This document shows, in pieces, positions 44,578-54,544 of a stretch of 64,000 bases of DNA. The stretch spans positions 1,488,001 to 1,552,000 of the forward strand of contig JALPQD010000102.1 in assembly GCA_023101885.1 (NCBI GenBank), in the 5' to 3' direction. Position 1 is the stretch's first letter, and each line of letters begins with the position of its first letter. The notes under the pieces are model-generated. The model was not told the origin of the DNA, made no database searches, and saw nothing but the letters and a program-made list of their open reading frames with translations. Source of the DNA: Typhlomys cinereus. Lineage: Eukaryota > Chordata > Mammalia > Rodentia > Platacanthomyidae. Position numbers and translations under genes: made by a program.

Positions 44578-44848
44578 TAACACAATAGTGTTCCTATACT
44601 AAAAGGGAACACAAGAATGGGCTTTAGGCAATGCTACGGAGTCCTTACACCTCATTAGAGTGGAGGACCCAGAGGGAAGTTTGACATTCACACTAAAGGA
44701 TTCTCCAGGGATGGGGGGAGGGGACACTGTGAATAAGAGGGGAGGGGGGAAAGGAAGGCAAAAAGGGGGAGATAACAAGGGGGTCCAGGGAGGAGTGGAG
44801 GAAGGGATACTTATTAAGTTTGTATGAGTGGAAAAAAATAAAGAAATA
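44578..44848 (+). mobile_element. Short young L1 tail (271 bp)
   Basis: Purine-rich tract followed by CTTATTAAGTTTGTATGAG and an A-rich tail, the 3' end of the L1 family of this window. AAAATACCAGGCA at 44565-44577 and 44849-44861 is a perfect 13-bp duplication. It interrupts sequence just beyond the old L1 at 43840-44515. Confidence 0.88.
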
Positions 44849-44911
44849 AAAATACCAGGCAGAAGTTTTCTCCTATAGATCCGGCTTCCTATAGACCAAT
44901 CAGAAAGTTGA

Positions 44912-45406
44912 TGTATTAGTCAAGGTCCTCTAGAGTCACAGAATCAACAGAACGAATATATAAAAAGGGAATTTATTGAGTTGGCTTATGAGATATGAAG
45001 TAGTCCAACAGTGGCTGCCAGTAGCTGCTCAGCCCAATAGTCCAGTGGGTGACGGCTGAAGGCTGAAGGATTCCTAAAGAGTCTCTAGTCACATTGAAGA
45101 CTTGAAGGGTTGGAGAGCTGGAGGGTCGAAGAAACAAAGAAATCCGGCAGCAGGAGGGAAGAGCATTTGCTAGCACAGTTTCAGAGCTTTTCCTCCTCTG
45201 TCTTCTGTTCTGTGATTCCTTTTATCTGGTCCACTATTGGTAGGTTCCAATGCGATCTATGGAGCTTCTGATCAGATCTATGGCTGATCTCTGTATTATC
45301 CAGATAATCTCTTCAGGTGGTCTCAGCTGATCTTGCCAGGTGTGGTCTCAGCTGATCTTAGTTAATGCCAGGTGTGTCAAGTTGACACCCAGGATTAACT
45401 ATCACA
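44912..45406 (-). mobile_element. Solo ERVL/MLT2-like LTR
   Basis: 495 bp. The minus strand starts TGTGATAGTTAATCCTGGG at 45406, has an AATAAATTCCC signal near 44970, and ends GACTAATACA at 44912. Flanks GTTGA (44907-44911) and GTTGG (45407-45411) fit a 5-bp duplication with one change. End sequences resemble ERVL-group LTRs. It contains no coding sequence. Confidence 0.75.
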
Positions 45407-45411
45407 GTTGG

Positions 45412-45824
45412 TTGCCCCCTGTTTCATTTTCTTGCTGATGTGAATCCATGACCAAAAAGGTTAGGGCATTAAAGTGTTCATTTATGCTTACAATTCTCAG
45501 CAGTTACAGTTCATCAGCACAGCAGGAAAGTGCATACCAACATCAGTAATTAAGAAAACTAGCCATCATACCCAGAGAAATTGCTGAGAGAGGGAGACAT
45601 ACTTTCTCATTTGCCAGCCTGCCTATATGCCAAAAAGTGTAGCCAATTCTCTCCACCAGCCCAGGAAATAGTCCCACCCACCGTGGGCTAGGTCTTCCCA
45701 GATCAAGTAGATAATCTCCCACATTTTTGCCCAAGCCCTTCCTTAAAAAAGTAATTCTTCATAGGTGTACCTAAAAGCTCAGACCTCAGTTGTCAAGTTG
45801 ACATTGTTTTACGTAACTGGCATC
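45412..45824 (-). mobile_element. MaLR-type LTR, old
   Basis: Plus strand begins near TTTCATTTTCTTGCTGATGTG and ends GTTGTCAAGTTGACATTGTTT. The inner block with CACCCACCGTGGGCTAGG matches the LTR at 60633-61040, placing both in one family, antisense here. The solo LTR at 44912-45406 abuts its 3' end. Confidence 0.6.
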
Positions 45825-45849
45825 CCCCCACCTCTCCACACACACGCAC

Positions 45850-46085
45850 TCCAATAGTCCATAGCAGAAGGCATGGCTAGAGGCAGAAACAGGGGGCTGG
45901 TTCAGATCACCTGGCTGTCAGGAAGGCAAAGAGCAAGAACACACTGAGAGGAAGCAGGGCTGGAACACCAAACCTCGAGGCCCTTCCCCTGTGACGTGCC
46001 TTCCTCCAGCAGGGCTCCACCTCCTAAAGGTCCACAACCTTCCTGAACATTAACATCAGCTATCCATTCAAATGCCTGACCTATA
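45850..46085 (-). mobile_element. MaLR-type LTR fragment
   Basis: Shows GTGACGTGCCTTCCTCCAGCAG, then CCACAACCTTCCTGAACATTAA and ATTCAAATGCCTGACC, parallel to the fragment at 53040-53240. Confidence 0.5.
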
Positions 46086-46089
46086 GAAG

Positions 46090-46715
46090 GCAACATGAAT
46101 TCACTGTGACCTGCTCTTCCGAGCGCAGTCATGGTTCTGTGGGCCTCTCCTCTTAAACTCTCAGAGGCGTACCGTGCAGTTCATCCAAACTGTCAGAATG
46201 TCTCGGGCATCTGTGGTTTTTCCCCCCCTGTTCTTTTGTTCTGATGCTTCCACCCCCCTCAAATGCTTCTGCTGCCTTTTGTGTCATAGTAAATTAGATG
46301 TTCATCACTGGTGGAGAAACTCAGTGGAGAGAAAAGAATCAGAATCTCCAGCTGAATTTTGGCACTTGACTTCCCAGGTTCAGACACGGACTCACTCTCT
46401 CCCAGCCTCAAGTGGTGACTACAGACTCTTCAGTCCGTGTGACCCTCCCTGCCTTCTTTCCTTCCTCCCCTTCCCCTCTAGCCCATCTCTCTTCCCACTC
46501 TATGAAGAGATGCCCCTGCTTTTTATCTGCACAGACAAAATGGACCAGACATGAGCTAACAGATATCCACTCCTCCCTCCTGTGGCTAAGAATCCTTCCA
46601 CTGTGCTCTGCAGATCTAGAGCAGTGGTCTGCTCCCTCAGGCTCTTGTAATTTTCAGCCTCTCACTGATTTCTGAAAGGCCATAAAATATGTTCACTCTT
46701 TGGTTTTGGTTTTGG
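46090..46715. other. Unrecognised sequence
   Basis: A 126-codon plus-strand frame (46174-46554) and overlapping ones have no domain or coding signature that I recognise. No repeat assigned. Confidence 0.4.
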
Positions 46716-46719
46716 TTTT

Positions 46720-46980
46720 GTTTTTTTTAGAGGATTAAGGTAGAGTTTATTAGAGAAGAGAAAGGTTGGAACTCATGGACTCCAGACGTGGAGTGCCAAG
46801 AGGGGCTGGGATGCCTCCATGAGAAGCAGAAATAAAACAGAGCTCATGGCACTAGAGTGCCGTGAGGGGATAGGGAGCCCATGAGAACTCACAGTGCCTA
46901 GGCATGGAATTCATGAGGAACAAGGAACAAGAAACAGACTCATGGCACTGGAGTGCCATGAGGGGCTAGATTGCCCTCTT
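46720..46980. repeat. Local imperfect repeats around CATGGCACTNGAGTGCC
   Basis: The motif CATGGCACTAGAGTGCCGTGAGGGG recurs as CATGGCACTGGAGTGCCATGAGGGG, with a diverged third copy (GACGTGGAGTGCCAAGAGGGG), at about 46785, 46843 and 46940. Spacing is irregular. Each contains a short hairpin (GGCACT.GAGTGCC). Confidence 0.6.
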
Positions 46981-47003
46981 TGGTTTTTAAAAACAAATTT
47001 CTC

Positions 47004-47270
47004 AGGCTGGAGAGGTGGCTCAGGGGTCAAGCCTCTGCCTTCCAGGCGGAAGGTCCTGAGTTCGGATCCCAGATCCCACGTATAGACACCAGCTGGAAGC
47101 GGGGGCAGCCTGCACTTCTGGTCCTGGTAGGGCAGAGCCTGTGAATCCCGGGGCAGAAGGAGGTGGAGGCGTCCGTGGTGGTTCCCGAATTCGTCTGTGG
47201 TTCTACACACACACACAGACACACACACATACATATACACACACACACAATTGAATAAATGATAATAAAA
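47004..47270 (+). mobile_element. Young SINE
   Basis: Full copy of the young family. AAATTTCTC repeats at 46995-47003 and 47271-47279 flank it. Head at 47004, GC-rich body to 47200, CA tract and AATTGAATAAATG tail. Confidence 0.9.
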
Positions 47271-47377
47271 AAATTTCTCTATTGTTTATTTGGGCCTCTC
47301 TTTACTTATGACTCCCTGTTTACTGATTTTTATTTGTAATGAATTTTTGTTTTGGAAAGATGAACGTCATTGGTGTT

Positions 47378-47505
47378 GATTTTTGGAGACGAGGTCTCAT
47401 AGAGCTCAGGCTGGACTTGAACTCCTAAGTGTCCTCCCTCCACCAGTGTCCTCCCTCCTCCCAAGTGCTGGTGTTGCAGGTATACACTATCAGACCCTGC
47501 TAATA
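47378..47505 (-). mobile_element. B1-like SINE
   Basis: Plus strand: GAGACGAGGTCTCATAGAGC, GACTTGAACTCCTAAGTG, CCCAAGTGCTGGTGTTGCAG. A TCCTCCCTCCACCAGTG block is partly duplicated. Confidence 0.65.
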
Positions 47506-47671
47506 CAGTCTTAATTTGTTTTGTAATTTGGTGTATATTCATTGTATGTGGTATGGAGTCTCATAGGGACATTTTGGATAAGTATGTACTTTGACCATTT
47601 CCCCCATACTTCCTTACTCCCCCCCCCCATTAGTGCCCATTGTTCCTGTAGAAAGCTGGATTTTTTTGGTT

Positions 47672-47996
47672 GGGGAGATGGTTCAGTGGTTAAAGCCTTT
47701 GCCTCTCAAGCAAGAAGACATGGGTTCAGATCTCCAAATCCTACATAAAAATGCCATGAGGATGTGGTGGCCAACTGTAATTCTAGCTCCAGAAGGCAGA
47801 GCCTGGGAATCCCCAGAGCAAGCCGCCTAACCAGACCAGCCTCATTTAATTAGAGACTCCTGCACAACAATAGAATAATGATGAAGGATGATTACCATTA
47901 TTATCCTTGGGTCTCCACAGGCACACACACTCAAGTGCACTTGTGTACATACACCCCCACACACATATGTATACCATACACATACACGAAGGGAAA
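47672..47996 (+). mobile_element. Older B2-superfamily SINE
   Basis: Head (GGTTGGGGAGATGGTTCAGTGG), B-box near 47725, body with GGCAGAGCCTGGGAATCCC, and CA-rich 3' part to 47990. Confidence 0.8.
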
Positions 47997-48027
47997 AAAG
48001 AGAAAGGTGGGCTTCTACTTTTATGCA

Positions 48028-48185
48028 TAACTAAGCTGGCGACTTCAGGAATCATCCTGGGTTGCTTCTGCCTCCTGTTTGCTTGGCTCTAAGAAGATCG
48101 CTGCTGCTTCTGCCTGGCGTCTTTACGTAGGACATGGGATGTGAACTCAGGATCTTCTGCTTTCAAGGCCATCTTTCCACCCCAT
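48028..48185 (-). mobile_element. Partial older B2-superfamily SINE
   Basis: Body from GCGACTTCAGGAATCATCCTGG and head remnant near 48135-48180 on the minus strand. The 3' tail is missing. Confidence 0.65.
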
Positions 48186-48189
48186 AGCT

Positions 48190-48950
48190 AAGTATCTTGC
48201 CTTTCATACACAGTCAGGCTCTTCTTGACCACAGGCCACATGGATTGCATCTTCTTCCTGCTTCCTTTTCATTACACACCCTGTAGTGGACTTGGATCTC
48301 TGCAGTCCCACAGGAACTGCTCAGATATAGGCCATTGTTGGTGTGTAGGCGACAGACACCTCAGCTGCTCCTCACCTCTCACCATGACTTCCTTGCACCT
48401 TGGGAGGCAGGTGACCCTCCTCCTTCCTGGCATCTGCGACGACTGCCCAGGTCTTGTCTTTCTTCTCCGATTATTCCTGCTCACTTTCCTGGGCAGCATC
48501 CTTTTTCCTCCCACATTTTTCTCCTGCCTTCTGGGCTTGTGCTCAGCTCCTTGGCTCCTCTCCCTGCTGTCTCCCTCTGTACTTAGTCCAACTTCAGGGG
48601 CATTTGTCTCCTGCCTCCTAGACACTCAGACACACCATAAAATTTGATCACACAAGATAGTACAAAGGGCAAATCAAATAAGTCAGGTGAGTAAGAGAGA
48701 ACAAGAGAGTCCACGGGGATGTGTTTGGACGCCTGACTGTGTCTCCTGCTCTATTTGAAATCCAGCCACCCCATCCCAGCCCTTCTTCAGTATGGCTGTG
48801 GCTAAGTATGGTCCTTAGGCTAGTTCCATCAGCCACCATCTGGGAATTTGAAATGCAGAACCTTGGGGTCCAGCAGTCCTGCGGGTGATTCTGCTGGACT
48901 CCTGCGGGTGATTCTGTCTCCTCCACATCTCCTGCTGGAGACCGAGACCC
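48190..48950. other. Unrecognised sequence with small duplication
   Basis: Overlapping open frames of 140 (+) and 117 (-) codons at 48225-48647 have no recognisable domain. TCCTGCGGGTGATTCTG occurs at 48877-48893 and 48900-48916 (period 23). Confidence 0.35.
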
Positions 48951-48954
48951 TCCT

Positions 48955-49022
48955 CAAGCCTGCAAGATGGTTCAGCAAATAAAGGCACCTGTGCCTAAAG
49001 TTTGAGATCCCTGGCATTTAGA
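48955..49022 (+). mobile_element. tRNA-like SINE head fragment
   Basis: GCCTGCAAGATGGTTCAGC followed by a B-box-like GTTTGAGATCCCTGG resembles the head of a B2/B3 SINE without its body. Confidence 0.45.
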
Positions 49023-49024
49023 GA

Positions 49025-50035
49025 GTTTCCCACACATTTTTTACAGCCCAGAATCCAAGATACCTTATCTGGGAGAGCTCTTCTCAATCCTTTCGGGTAA
49101 AATTAATGACTTTCTCCTTCACAGTTCTACAGTATTTATTCATGCGACTCATGTAGCACTTGCTCTATTAGAGTTAACAGTTGTCTCCCCCTCAGAGTCT
49201 GAGACCTAAGGTTAATTTTGATCTTCATATTTCCGGTACCAGGCATGAAATAGATGAAACAGATGTTTTATTACATTATCAGAGATTACTTTTGCTTTTC
49301 TGCTGCCTGATTTCTTTCCATTTCCTCCCTTCCCTTCTTCCTTTTCCCGGAGATTTTCTGGGTATGAACAATCAGACTAAGACCTTGCCATTCAAAGGTA
49401 ACAGTAGTTTCAGAGGACTCCAGCTTCCAACCTCTTATCTGTCTACTGGAATTCAGAGTGAAGCAGACCTCACACAAGTATAACCACACACATGATAGGT
49501 TACAGGCATTGAAACCGCAATACAGAGGGAGGTAAAGGAGGCAGTAAAGGAAAAGTGGATCTCAAAAGCATGTGCCAGAATTCATGAATATGGCAAGAAC
49601 TATCAGGATGATCCCCATTACTTCCAATCTTGATGGGTGGGGCTCCAGCTAGAGACAAGGGTACCGTTCATCACAGAGATAAGCACATTCCTGATCCAAC
49701 TGTTGGAGAAGTTGAAGAGGGTCCAGAGAAAGAGACCAGCTGCAGATTCAACTGTCCTGGGTCAAGGAGGGAAGCCAGTAGATACCCAAGGAGGTGTGTG
49801 AGCTACTAAGCACATGCCCAGCCTTTCAAGGATAACAGCAAAATGGTCTGTACTTCTAAAGTCATCCCATGATAATCACTGTCCCCTCCATATCTCTTGT
49901 GCCAGTGTCTCTTGTGACTCACTCTCACCAGAAACAGACAGGAACAAGAAATCCAGAGAAACATACTTCAGGTGAGCTGAGCTAAAGTGATCCAAAGCCT
50001 CCACCACAGCAGTGGCATCTGATTATAAAATACCA
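49025..50035. other. Unrecognised sequence
   Basis: No gene or confidently named repeat. GC intermediate. Confidence 0.4.
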
Positions 50036-50041
50036 GAGGGG

Positions 50042-50325
50042 CCTGGAGAGATGGCTTAGGGGTTAAGACACTGCCTGGAAAACAGAAGGTCCTGAGTTTG
50101 GATCCCAGGTCCCATGTAGAGGCGTCAGGTGGATATGGAAGCAGCCTGCTCTTGAGGGCCAGATGGGCGGAGCCTGGGAAATTGCAGACCAAAATAAACA
50201 GAAGCAATCCAGGATGATTCCCAAAGCTACCCTTGATCCCCCACAGGGATATATAGTGCCCTCTATACACACACACACACACACACACGCACACACAGAG
50301 TAAATAAATAAAATTTAAAAGAAAA
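50042..50325 (+). mobile_element. Older B2-superfamily SINE
   Basis: GCCTGGAGAGATGGCTTAGGGG head, B-box near 50095, body, CA tract at 50268-50295 and an AAATAAATAAAA tail. Confidence 0.85.
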
Positions 50326-50434
50326 AAGAAAATAATCTTATTTTAGCAAGTTAAATGCCATTCTCTTGTAATAAACTTGAATTAAAAAAAATACCAGAGG
50401 TTTTCTCTCTGAGGTTAAAAAAAGTCAGAGATGG

Positions 50435-50524
50435 GCTGGAGAGATGGCTCAGGGGTTGTGACTCTGTCTCACAAGCAGAAGGTTCTGAGTTCGGATCCCA
50501 GGTCCCACATAAAAACAAACAAAC
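50435..50524 (+). mobile_element. SINE consisting of the tRNA-like head only
   Basis: 90-bp insert: A-box and B-box head ending at CCCACATAAAAAC, then an A/C-rich tail, no body and no CA tract. A perfect 18-bp duplication, beginning AAAAAAAGTC and ending AGAGATGG, lies at 50417-50434 and 50525-50542. Confidence 0.9.
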
Positions 50525-50544
50525 AAAAAAAGTCAGAGATGGGG

Positions 50545-50915
50545 TAATGTTTTTACAAAAACAAGAACAAACAGTATGGCTAGAGAGTAAGTGATTACTT
50601 ACTTCTTAGATTAGCTGGTAATGACATGGTCTTAGAACGATGGTACGAACTGGTTCTGGGAGCCAGAACCATGATTCTCAGCAGAAGACCTTTGCTGACC
50701 AGTGAGAGGCAAAATTGCACTCAGTCTGTTGTCCTCGAGGGTAGGATGGATTTTTGGGAAGACTATCAAGGACCCAAAACAAAGCCATCTCAGTGTAATT
50801 AATTAGAACATCATCTCAGCATTACAGTTAATTGAGAGATTCTGGCAGATTTTGAGTATAATAAAGGATAATAAAGTCTAGCAGAATGTCGTGATAATCA
50901 TCCGAGAGCTTGGAT
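50545..50915. other. Unrecognised sequence
   Basis: AT-rich around 50790-50890. Nothing assignable. Confidence 0.4.
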
Positions 50916-50919
50916 GAAT

Positions 50920-51065
50920 TCCCACTTGCTAGCTGTATGGCCCTGAGCAAAACATTAAAGCTCTGTGGGCCTTTGAATTCTCATTGTAAATGGACAGTAA
51001 AATCCATCTCCACCTACAGAGTTAAACGTAATGAATTAATAAAGGAGCCCATGCAAAGTACTGCC
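50920..51065 (+). mobile_element. MIR remnant
   Basis: TTGCTAGCTGTATGGCCCTGAGCAA, AAATGGACAGTAAAATCC and ACAGAGTTAAACGTAATGAATTAA follow the order of the mammalian MIR core. Confidence 0.55.
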
Positions 51066-51438
51066 GCCGGTCTGTCACATCATCGCTGTGTGCTTACTAT
51101 ATTTATTGTTATTATTTCCCTAGTAAGTGCTTTCCAGGAAGGTGAATTCCAAAGACTAAATAAGTGTGACCACTCTCTCCTGAACAGGACAGTCAGGAGG
51201 GAGCACCTAGCACTGATTGTCAGAAGAAAGCTGTTCTTATTTTTACACTTACTTTAAATAAAATGTGGTTTGACGAACACACTCCCAAAAGTGTTCCTTC
51301 ATTTCCTTGTAAAAAGCCTTTTTGCTTAACTTAAGAAGCAGGCTTTGTAATATTTGTCTACTACCTACTCTGCCAGACCTTAGAGAACGTGAGAAACAAT
51401 ATCTGAAACCACTAGCACCTTGTGTTCTCAAGAAGCGG

Positions 51439-51444
<6 letters not shown>

Positions 51445-51492
<48 letters not shown>

Positions 51493-51945
51493 ATGTCTGT
51501 ATGCAAGTGTGTGTTTATAGGTACATGTATTTGTCTACTTATGAGTATCTGTGTGCAAATGTGTGTTTGCATGTGTCTATATGTGTATCTGTGTGTGTTT
51601 GCTTATGTATGTGTGTGTCTATGTAAGAGTGTATTTGTCTATGTGTGTGTGTGCTTGTGCATGTCTATATATTTGTGTCTATATATGTGTGTATGTGTCT
51701 TTTGTGTTTGTGTGTCTGTCTATATGTTTTCATGTATATGTGTCTGTGTTTGTGTGTTTGTGTATGTTTATATGTGTGTGCACATGTATATGTGCCTGTG
51801 TGTGTCTGTGTGTGTGTATGTGTGTGGTATGTCTATGTATGTCTATTTGTGTGCATGTGTGTATATGTATGTGTGTATATGTATGTGTGTGTGTGTATAT
51901 GTGTGCATGTGTGTGTGTGTGTGTGTATATGTGTGTGTGACTTGT
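51445..51945. repeat. 500-bp TG-rich compound microsatellite
   Basis: Starts with an uninterrupted (GT)n at 51445-51490 and continues as TG repeats interspersed with TATG, TCTG and TTTG units to about 51945. The long cysteine/valine-rich frames on both strands are artefacts of this repeat. Confidence 0.95.
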
Positions 51946-51949
51946 GGGA

Positions 51950-52130
51950 AAGAGTGATTAGCTGGCTGCCTTGTAGCAGGGTTGCTGAGCCGTGGAAAAA
52001 TAGACTGGTGATAGTCCTCCTTTGGGGTTGAGTTTTATAACTCCAATCAGAAGCTGTTAAACATTTTTCTGCCTGAGAGAAAGGACTGGATCTCTCTTTG
52101 TGTTTGTTGAACAATGAAAACAGAAGACTG
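51950..52130. other. Unrecognised sequence
   Basis: No gene or repeat named. Confidence 0.4.
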
Positions 52131-52460
52131 GAACGTTATCCTTTAATTAAGGCCCTGTTTAACGGCTTTCTGTGTCCTGATTGCCAGCGGAGTTTCATAA
52201 ATCTTTATCTCCTGTAAATCTCCTTTCTCATCCTCCCTCTTCCCCGTCTTTAACTAGCGGCTTTGGTCTGTGATCACTCCACCTGGTAGAAACCACTGAA
52301 CGAGGCTCTGAAGGTGGCACGGCCCCTCCTGTCTTTGTTAGTGCTGGCTTTCAGCGCTGGCTGGCACCCAGGTTGAGCTGCATTCCCAGCCCCTCCTGTC
52401 AGCTGTCTGCGGCCCCCGTCAATGCAGCGATTTCCTCCCCTTTACAGGCCCAAACTGACT
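52131..52460. other. Candidate conserved non-coding block
   Basis: Not assignable to any transposon. It holds TTTAATTAAGG, TTTCATAAATCTTTATC and a CpG-retaining CAGCTGTCTGCGGCCCCCGTCAATG segment. Retained CpGs and clustered homeodomain/GATA-like words hint at a regulatory element. This is inference only. Confidence 0.3.
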
Positions 52461-52639
52461 TTATTTCTGACATGTAAATTCACTCAGGAGAATGAGTGAA
52501 GGGGTTTCTGATCCCTGGAAGATGTGCCCTGACTGTTTAGGGCACCAAATCTTTTCCCAGAAATGCTGCAATAGCTTACTCCCCCCCTTCCCCGCAAGCT
52601 GCCCTGTGACCTGTTTCATGTGGCTCCTTGTCAAATCCT

Positions 52640-52935
52640 GTTTCTGTGGCTTTATCACACTGTCCCTCTACCCAGAATGCTCTTTTCACTTAATCTGCCA
52701 GGTGAATTCCTGGCGGACCATCTTAAATGTCACTCATCTGTCCATCTCTACCCAGCTCCTCGGAGGGATTATACCTGCTTTTGCTGTGGGCTCAGGGAGC
52801 TTATCTGACTAAGGACAGGTTTGTCCTTTACGTTGTGTGTCTTTCTCCTCTTGAGACCTTTTTCTTAACTGCCTTCCCTACTACTTAGCATGATTTGTGA
52901 CTCAGAGAAGGTGCTGAATGAATAAAAACATTCTC
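52640..52935 (+). mobile_element. LINE-2 3' end
   Basis: TCTACCCAGAATGCTCTTTTC, TTAAATGTCACTCATCTG and the ending GACTCAGAGAAGGTGCTGAATGAATAAA match the 3' region of mammalian L2, which ends with a short GAATGAATAAA-like repeat. Confidence 0.65.
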
Positions 52936-52959
52936 TATATACAATAAGGAAAGACTAAC

Positions 52960-53240
52960 AAAGGCAATGGCTTAACAGAAAACTGTTAAGTCGTTTATAA
53001 TTGGAAAGACATAGGCTAGTCAATTCATAGTTGCAATCAGAAGGCAAAGATAGAACAGCAAATGGGACCATGCTATAAAACCTCATCTTCGGTCCCCAGT
53101 GACATACTTCCTCCAGCAAGGCTCTGCTTACTAAAAGTTGTACAACCTTCCCAAACAGTGTCACCAGCCAGGGACCAAGTATTCAAATGCATAAATCTAT
53201 GGGGGGGGGGGGCAATTCACATTCAAACCTTGTATTTTGC
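52960..53240 (-). mobile_element. MaLR-type LTR fragment
   Basis: GTGACATACTTCCTCCAGCAAGG, CAACCTTCCCAAACAGTGTC and TATTCAAATGCATAAATC match rodent MaLR fragments in antisense. A run of 12 G sits at 53202-53213. Confidence 0.5.
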
Positions 53241-53348
53241 AACTAGTTTTAAATTCTGATTCTGGTTTTTTTGTTGTACTTTTATAAAGTCAGTTATTGT
53301 GACTCTACCCTGAATAAAGATTCTTTGCTTGACAAAACTTTAATCAGG

Positions 53349-53699
53349 GACTGGAGAAATGGCTCAGGGCTTAAGTTTCTGCCTTGCAAGCAGAAGGTCT
53401 TAAGGTCGGATCCGGGATCCCAGGTAAAAAAAAAAAAAACACCAGGTAGAAATGGCTGCAGTCTGAAGAGAAGAGACCCACCCTGAGTGTGGGGCAGCGC
53501 CTTTCCATGAACTGGATTTCCAACTGTACTTCTGGTTCTGGAAGGTAGAACCTGGAAACTCTAGAACAAAGCAAAGAGGAGACAGCACAATCCAGGGTGT
53601 TTCTTCAAGTTATCCTTGGATCTCCACGGGCACACCCAGTTCCCTCTAATTCACACAGAGACACACATACACACAGCCATGCATGCAAAATTTTTTTTA
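53349..53699 (+). mobile_element. Older B2-superfamily SINE carrying an LTR-derived insert
   Basis: Head at 53349 (GGACTGGAGAAATGGCTCAG), B-box near 53400, an A run, then half of the body. At 53463-53522 a 60-bp block that matches a MaLR LTR (54265-54323) interrupts it. The SINE body resumes at TACTTCTGGTTCTGGAAGG and ends in a CA tract and T/A-rich tail. TTTAATCAGG / TTTAGTCAGG at about 53340-53349 and 53700-53710 is the probable duplication. Confidence 0.85.
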
Positions 53700-53744
53700 A
53701 ATTTAGTCAGGCTCCCAAATCATCCATAATGATAATGTCTTACC

Positions 53745-54070
53745 TCCTTTTGCTGTGGCTGTGATTTAAAAAGAAACTTGCAAAAGCAGCTTAAGAAAGA
53801 ATGGCTACAGCTCAAGAGCCCATCGTTGCGGGCAAGTCAAGGAAGCAGGAGCCTGAAGCAGCTGGTGCATCACACGCGCAGATCAGAAGCAGAAAGGAAT
53901 GAATGCTGGTGCTCAGCTCACCTTCTCATTTTTATACAGTACCTGGGCAGGTCTTCCAGCCCCAATTCACCTAGTCGGATCCCGGATAATCTTCGACAGG
54001 CATGCATGGAAGGCCATCTCCCAAGTGATTCTGGACCCTGTCCAATTTGCAAGTAGCACTAAGTATCACA
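53745..54070 (-). mobile_element. MaLR-type LTR, antisense copy
   Basis: Reads TTTGCTGTGGCTGTGATTTAA, GCAAAAGCAGCTTAAGAAAG, and GCTGGTGCTCAGCTCACC on the plus strand. It is the same LTR family as 54166-54541 but in opposite orientation, with diverged ends. Confidence 0.65.
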
Positions 54071-54165
54071 CATAAAGTCCAGGTTCAGCTAGAACCCTGA
54101 TAAGAGGATCAAGGCCCTCCCATCATCAGTATCTAATCACACTGTTCATCCTTCTCCATCCTCCC

Positions 54166-54541
54166 TGTGATGGTTAGTCTTTGTCAGTTTGACTGGATTT
54201 AGAGTTGTCTCCTAGGCACACACCTCCGAGCAGGTCTATGAGGGTGTCCCAGAGAGAGGTTTCACTGAAGAGAAAAGACCCACCCTGAGTGTGGGCAGCA
54301 CCTTTCCGTGAACTGGATTTCCAGATTGAATATAAAGAAAAAGAGAAAGCGAGCCAAGCGCCATCATTCATCGCCCTGTGCTTCCTGGTGGTGGAGGCAA
54401 CGCGACCAGCAGCCTCCTGCTCCTGCTGCCATGCATTTCCCACTGTGGTGGACTGTATGTGGGCTCTCACATGATGAGCTGAAATAAACCCATTCTTCCT
54501 TAGCTTGCTTTTGTCACAGCAATCAGAGAAAGTAACTTACA
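54166..54541 (+). mobile_element. MaLR-type LTR
   Basis: TGTGATGGTTAGTCTTTGTC start, GAAATAAACCCATTC polyadenylation region near 54480, and an end at ...AACTTACA. About 376 bp. I did not find a convincing 5-bp duplication. It is a solo LTR with no internal sequence. Confidence 0.75.
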
Positions 54542-54544
54542 TGT

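Noticed and set aside
44912..45824. Adjacent LTRs at 44912-45406 and 45412-45824 as the two ends of one provirus
   Set aside because: They belong to different LTR families and no internal sequence separates them.
48225..48647. Overlapping 140-codon (+) and 117-codon (-) frames
   Set aside because: Mutually overlapping frames with no domain, no splice context and low-complexity serine/leucine-rich composition.
51322..52031. Cysteine/valine-rich frames up to 211 codons
   Set aside because: They are translations of a TG microsatellite and have no coding value.
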